A stretch of 64,000 nt of DNA from Novosphingobium sp. Its GTDB lineage: Bacteria; Pseudomonadota; Alphaproteobacteria; Sphingomonadales; Sphingomonadaceae. Below, in pieces: positions 63,106 through 64,000 of this stretch. The notes below the pieces were generated by a model, which ran no database searches, was not told where the DNA came from, and saw only the letters and a list, made by a program, of their open reading frames with translations. Position 1 is the stretch's first letter. Every line of letters starts with the position of its first letter. The translations under genes were made by a program, and so were the position numbers. The stretch covers positions 248,001-312,000 of the forward strand of contig NZ_JAPZQX010000002.1 in the NCBI RefSeq assembly GCF_027531025.1, in the 5' to 3' direction.

Positions 63106-64000
63106 GGCTCCGCTCCCGTCACAATCTCGCCCCGTTCCAGCCGAAGCAGGGCCCTGAACAGGCCGCGCCGCACCGGGCCACCCAGGCCCAGCGAATAGCG
63201 GCCGATGGCGCGGCGTTCGCGCCAGATATGGTCGATCATGGGGTGATCGGCGGCGGCACAGCTGTCGCACCAGTCTACCTGCGGATCGTCCAGCAGTGAA
63301 AGGTTCTCGCGTTGCAGCAGGACACCGGGGGAAAAGCGGGCAAAGCGCTCGTCGAAGGCGGTCTTGTAGGAGAACGCCCCCGGCGGCGTGATGAAGCTGG
63401 CCAGCATGGCGATGGGCGCATCGTCCAGCCTCAGGGTCAGTCGTTCCAGCCGTCCGCGCGCTGCGGCGCCATGCAGCGCCTCGCGGAACAAATGCGTGGT
63501 GGCCTGGTGCGAGGCGAGGGCCGATCCGGCCCCTCCCTTCCATCCCGAATGTTCCAGCGCCAGGAACTGGTCGATCCAGCCGGACAGGTCGCGATCGTCT
63601 CGACGGCGCTCGACCATCAGCTCGCCCAGTTCGCCAAGGCGGTTGAACTGGCGGCGCAGTTCCTTGCGCTTCTTGCCGCTGAGGCTGGCTTCCAGATAGG
63701 CTTCGGGCGAGAGCGGAGAGGCCAGCATGGCACGCTCCTCGCGATAGACCAGGCCGAGCGGGCGGTCTTGTGCTGCCGCGATCCCGGCCAGGGCGCGGCA
63801 CGAGGGGCCATTGGTGGGCAGGTGCGGCAAATGCAGGAAAAGGCCCGTTCCGCCCTGCCGGTCAAGCCACTTCGTCAGCGCGGTCCAGAAGCCTGGTTCC
63901 GCGCCTTGTTCGACCAACGGCGCGCCGAGGAAAGCGTTGCCATGCAACCACACGCTCCAATGCGGGAGCAGGCGACCGTAATAGCGGGAAGCCCGATGCA
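63102..64000 (-). CDS. GNAT (BioF2-like) acetyltransferase, 5' end outside the window
   Basis: At least 299 codons; the frame stays open to the right edge, so the start is missing. AFLGAPLVEQGAEPGFW and SLSGKKRKELRRQFNRLGEL are typical of the GNAT-like BioF2/FemAB-type proteins, and ITPPGAFSYKTAFDERFARF forms the acceptor half. It may transfer an acyl group to an amine. Translationally coupled (ATGA) to the cupin-like gene, so the two may modify the same molecule. Confidence 0.85.
   Translation of the reverse strand, partial: HRASRYYGRLLPHWSVWLHGNAFLGAPLVEQGAEPGFWTALTKWLDRQGGTGLFLHLPHLPTNGPSCRALAGIAAAQDRPLGLVYREERAMLASPLSPEAYLEASLSGKKRKELRRQFNRLGELGELMVERRRDDRDLSGWIDQFLALEHSGWKGGAGSALASHQATTHLFREALHGAAARGRLERLTLRLDDAPIAMLASFITPPGAFSYKTAFDERFARFSPGVLLQRENLSLLDDPQVDWCDSCAAADHPMIDHIWRERRAIGRYSLGLGGPVRRGLFRALLRLERGEIVTGAEP

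Noticed and set aside
63106..63801. N-terminal extension of the cupin-like protein
   Set aside because: The added text is antisense-like within the GNAT gene region, and the ATGA overlap at 63102-63105 gives a normal start.

Overview
The window is about 64 kb of GC-rich DNA from an alphaproteobacterium, most likely a sphingomonad (Novosphingobium/Sphingobium/Sphingomonas type). This rests on gene style: a TonB receptor of the EIVVTAQKR type, S46 and prolyl-oligopeptidase exopeptidases, a wax ester synthase, a PilZ-HTH protein, and the arrangement of the ribosomal operons. The taxon is inferred from content, not from a marker search. No rRNA, tRNA, CRISPR array, phage or intact insertion sequence was seen.

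Region 1 (1-10,030) is a tightly coupled catabolic operon beside a divergent GntR/UTRA regulator. It encodes two MmgE/PrpD proteins, a PaaK-like CoA ligase, an amidase-signature hydrolase, a HapK/RedY-like small protein, an SDR dehydrogenase, a PuuE-like member of the polysaccharide deacetylase family, an enoyl-CoA hydratase, a two-domain VOC protein and a YciI-like protein. Most junctions overlap by 1-4 bases. A CaiB/BaiF CoA-transferase enters from the left edge. The mix of a cyclic-amide-type hydrolase, an amidase and CoA chemistry suggests breakdown of a nitrogen-containing ring or amide. The substrate is unknown.

Region 2 (10,048-13,881) holds an S46 dipeptidyl peptidase and small secreted or cytoplasmic proteins. 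Region 3 (13,878-23,932) is the most interesting part: a probable sulfoquinovose (plant sulfolipid head group) utilisation locus of the oxygenolytic sulfo-SMO type. A GH31 enzyme carries the Lys-Glu-Arg-Trp-Tyr sulfonate-recognition set of sulfoquinovosidases. It is followed, in overlapping genes, by a LacI regulator and an aldo-keto reductase (SmoB-like), then by an SsuD-like flavin monooxygenase (SmoC-like). Divergent from these are a TonB receptor, an ACS-family MFS importer and a YeiH-family exporter (candidate for sulfite). Two overlapping divergent promoters lie between the halves.

Region 4 (23,940-28,220) is a signalling patch: two 5'-truncated genes abutting head to head (a chemotaxis-type sensor domain and an EAL domain), an MCP, a PAS-GGDEF protein with a degenerate active site, and a PilZ-HTH fusion with an intact c-di-GMP motif. 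A beta-CASP RNase-like protein follows.

Region 5 (29,990-50,275) is the translation core: rpsL-rpsG-fusA-tuf, rpsJ to rplO with secY-adk, then a secreted SRPBCC gene, then rpsM-rpsK-rpoA-rplQ with its own promoter. Several intergenic gaps hold strong hairpins that look like post-transcriptional control sites. S5 carries an unusual RG-rich N-terminal extension and L3 an acidic tail.

Region 6 (50,308-64,000) holds a prolyl oligopeptidase, two paralogous secreted proteins, two alpha/beta hydrolases, a WS/DGAT acyltransferase with a histone-H1-like tail, uvrC, a methyltransferase, a serine hydrolase, TesB, a cupin/JmjC-like protein and a GNAT protein running off the right edge.
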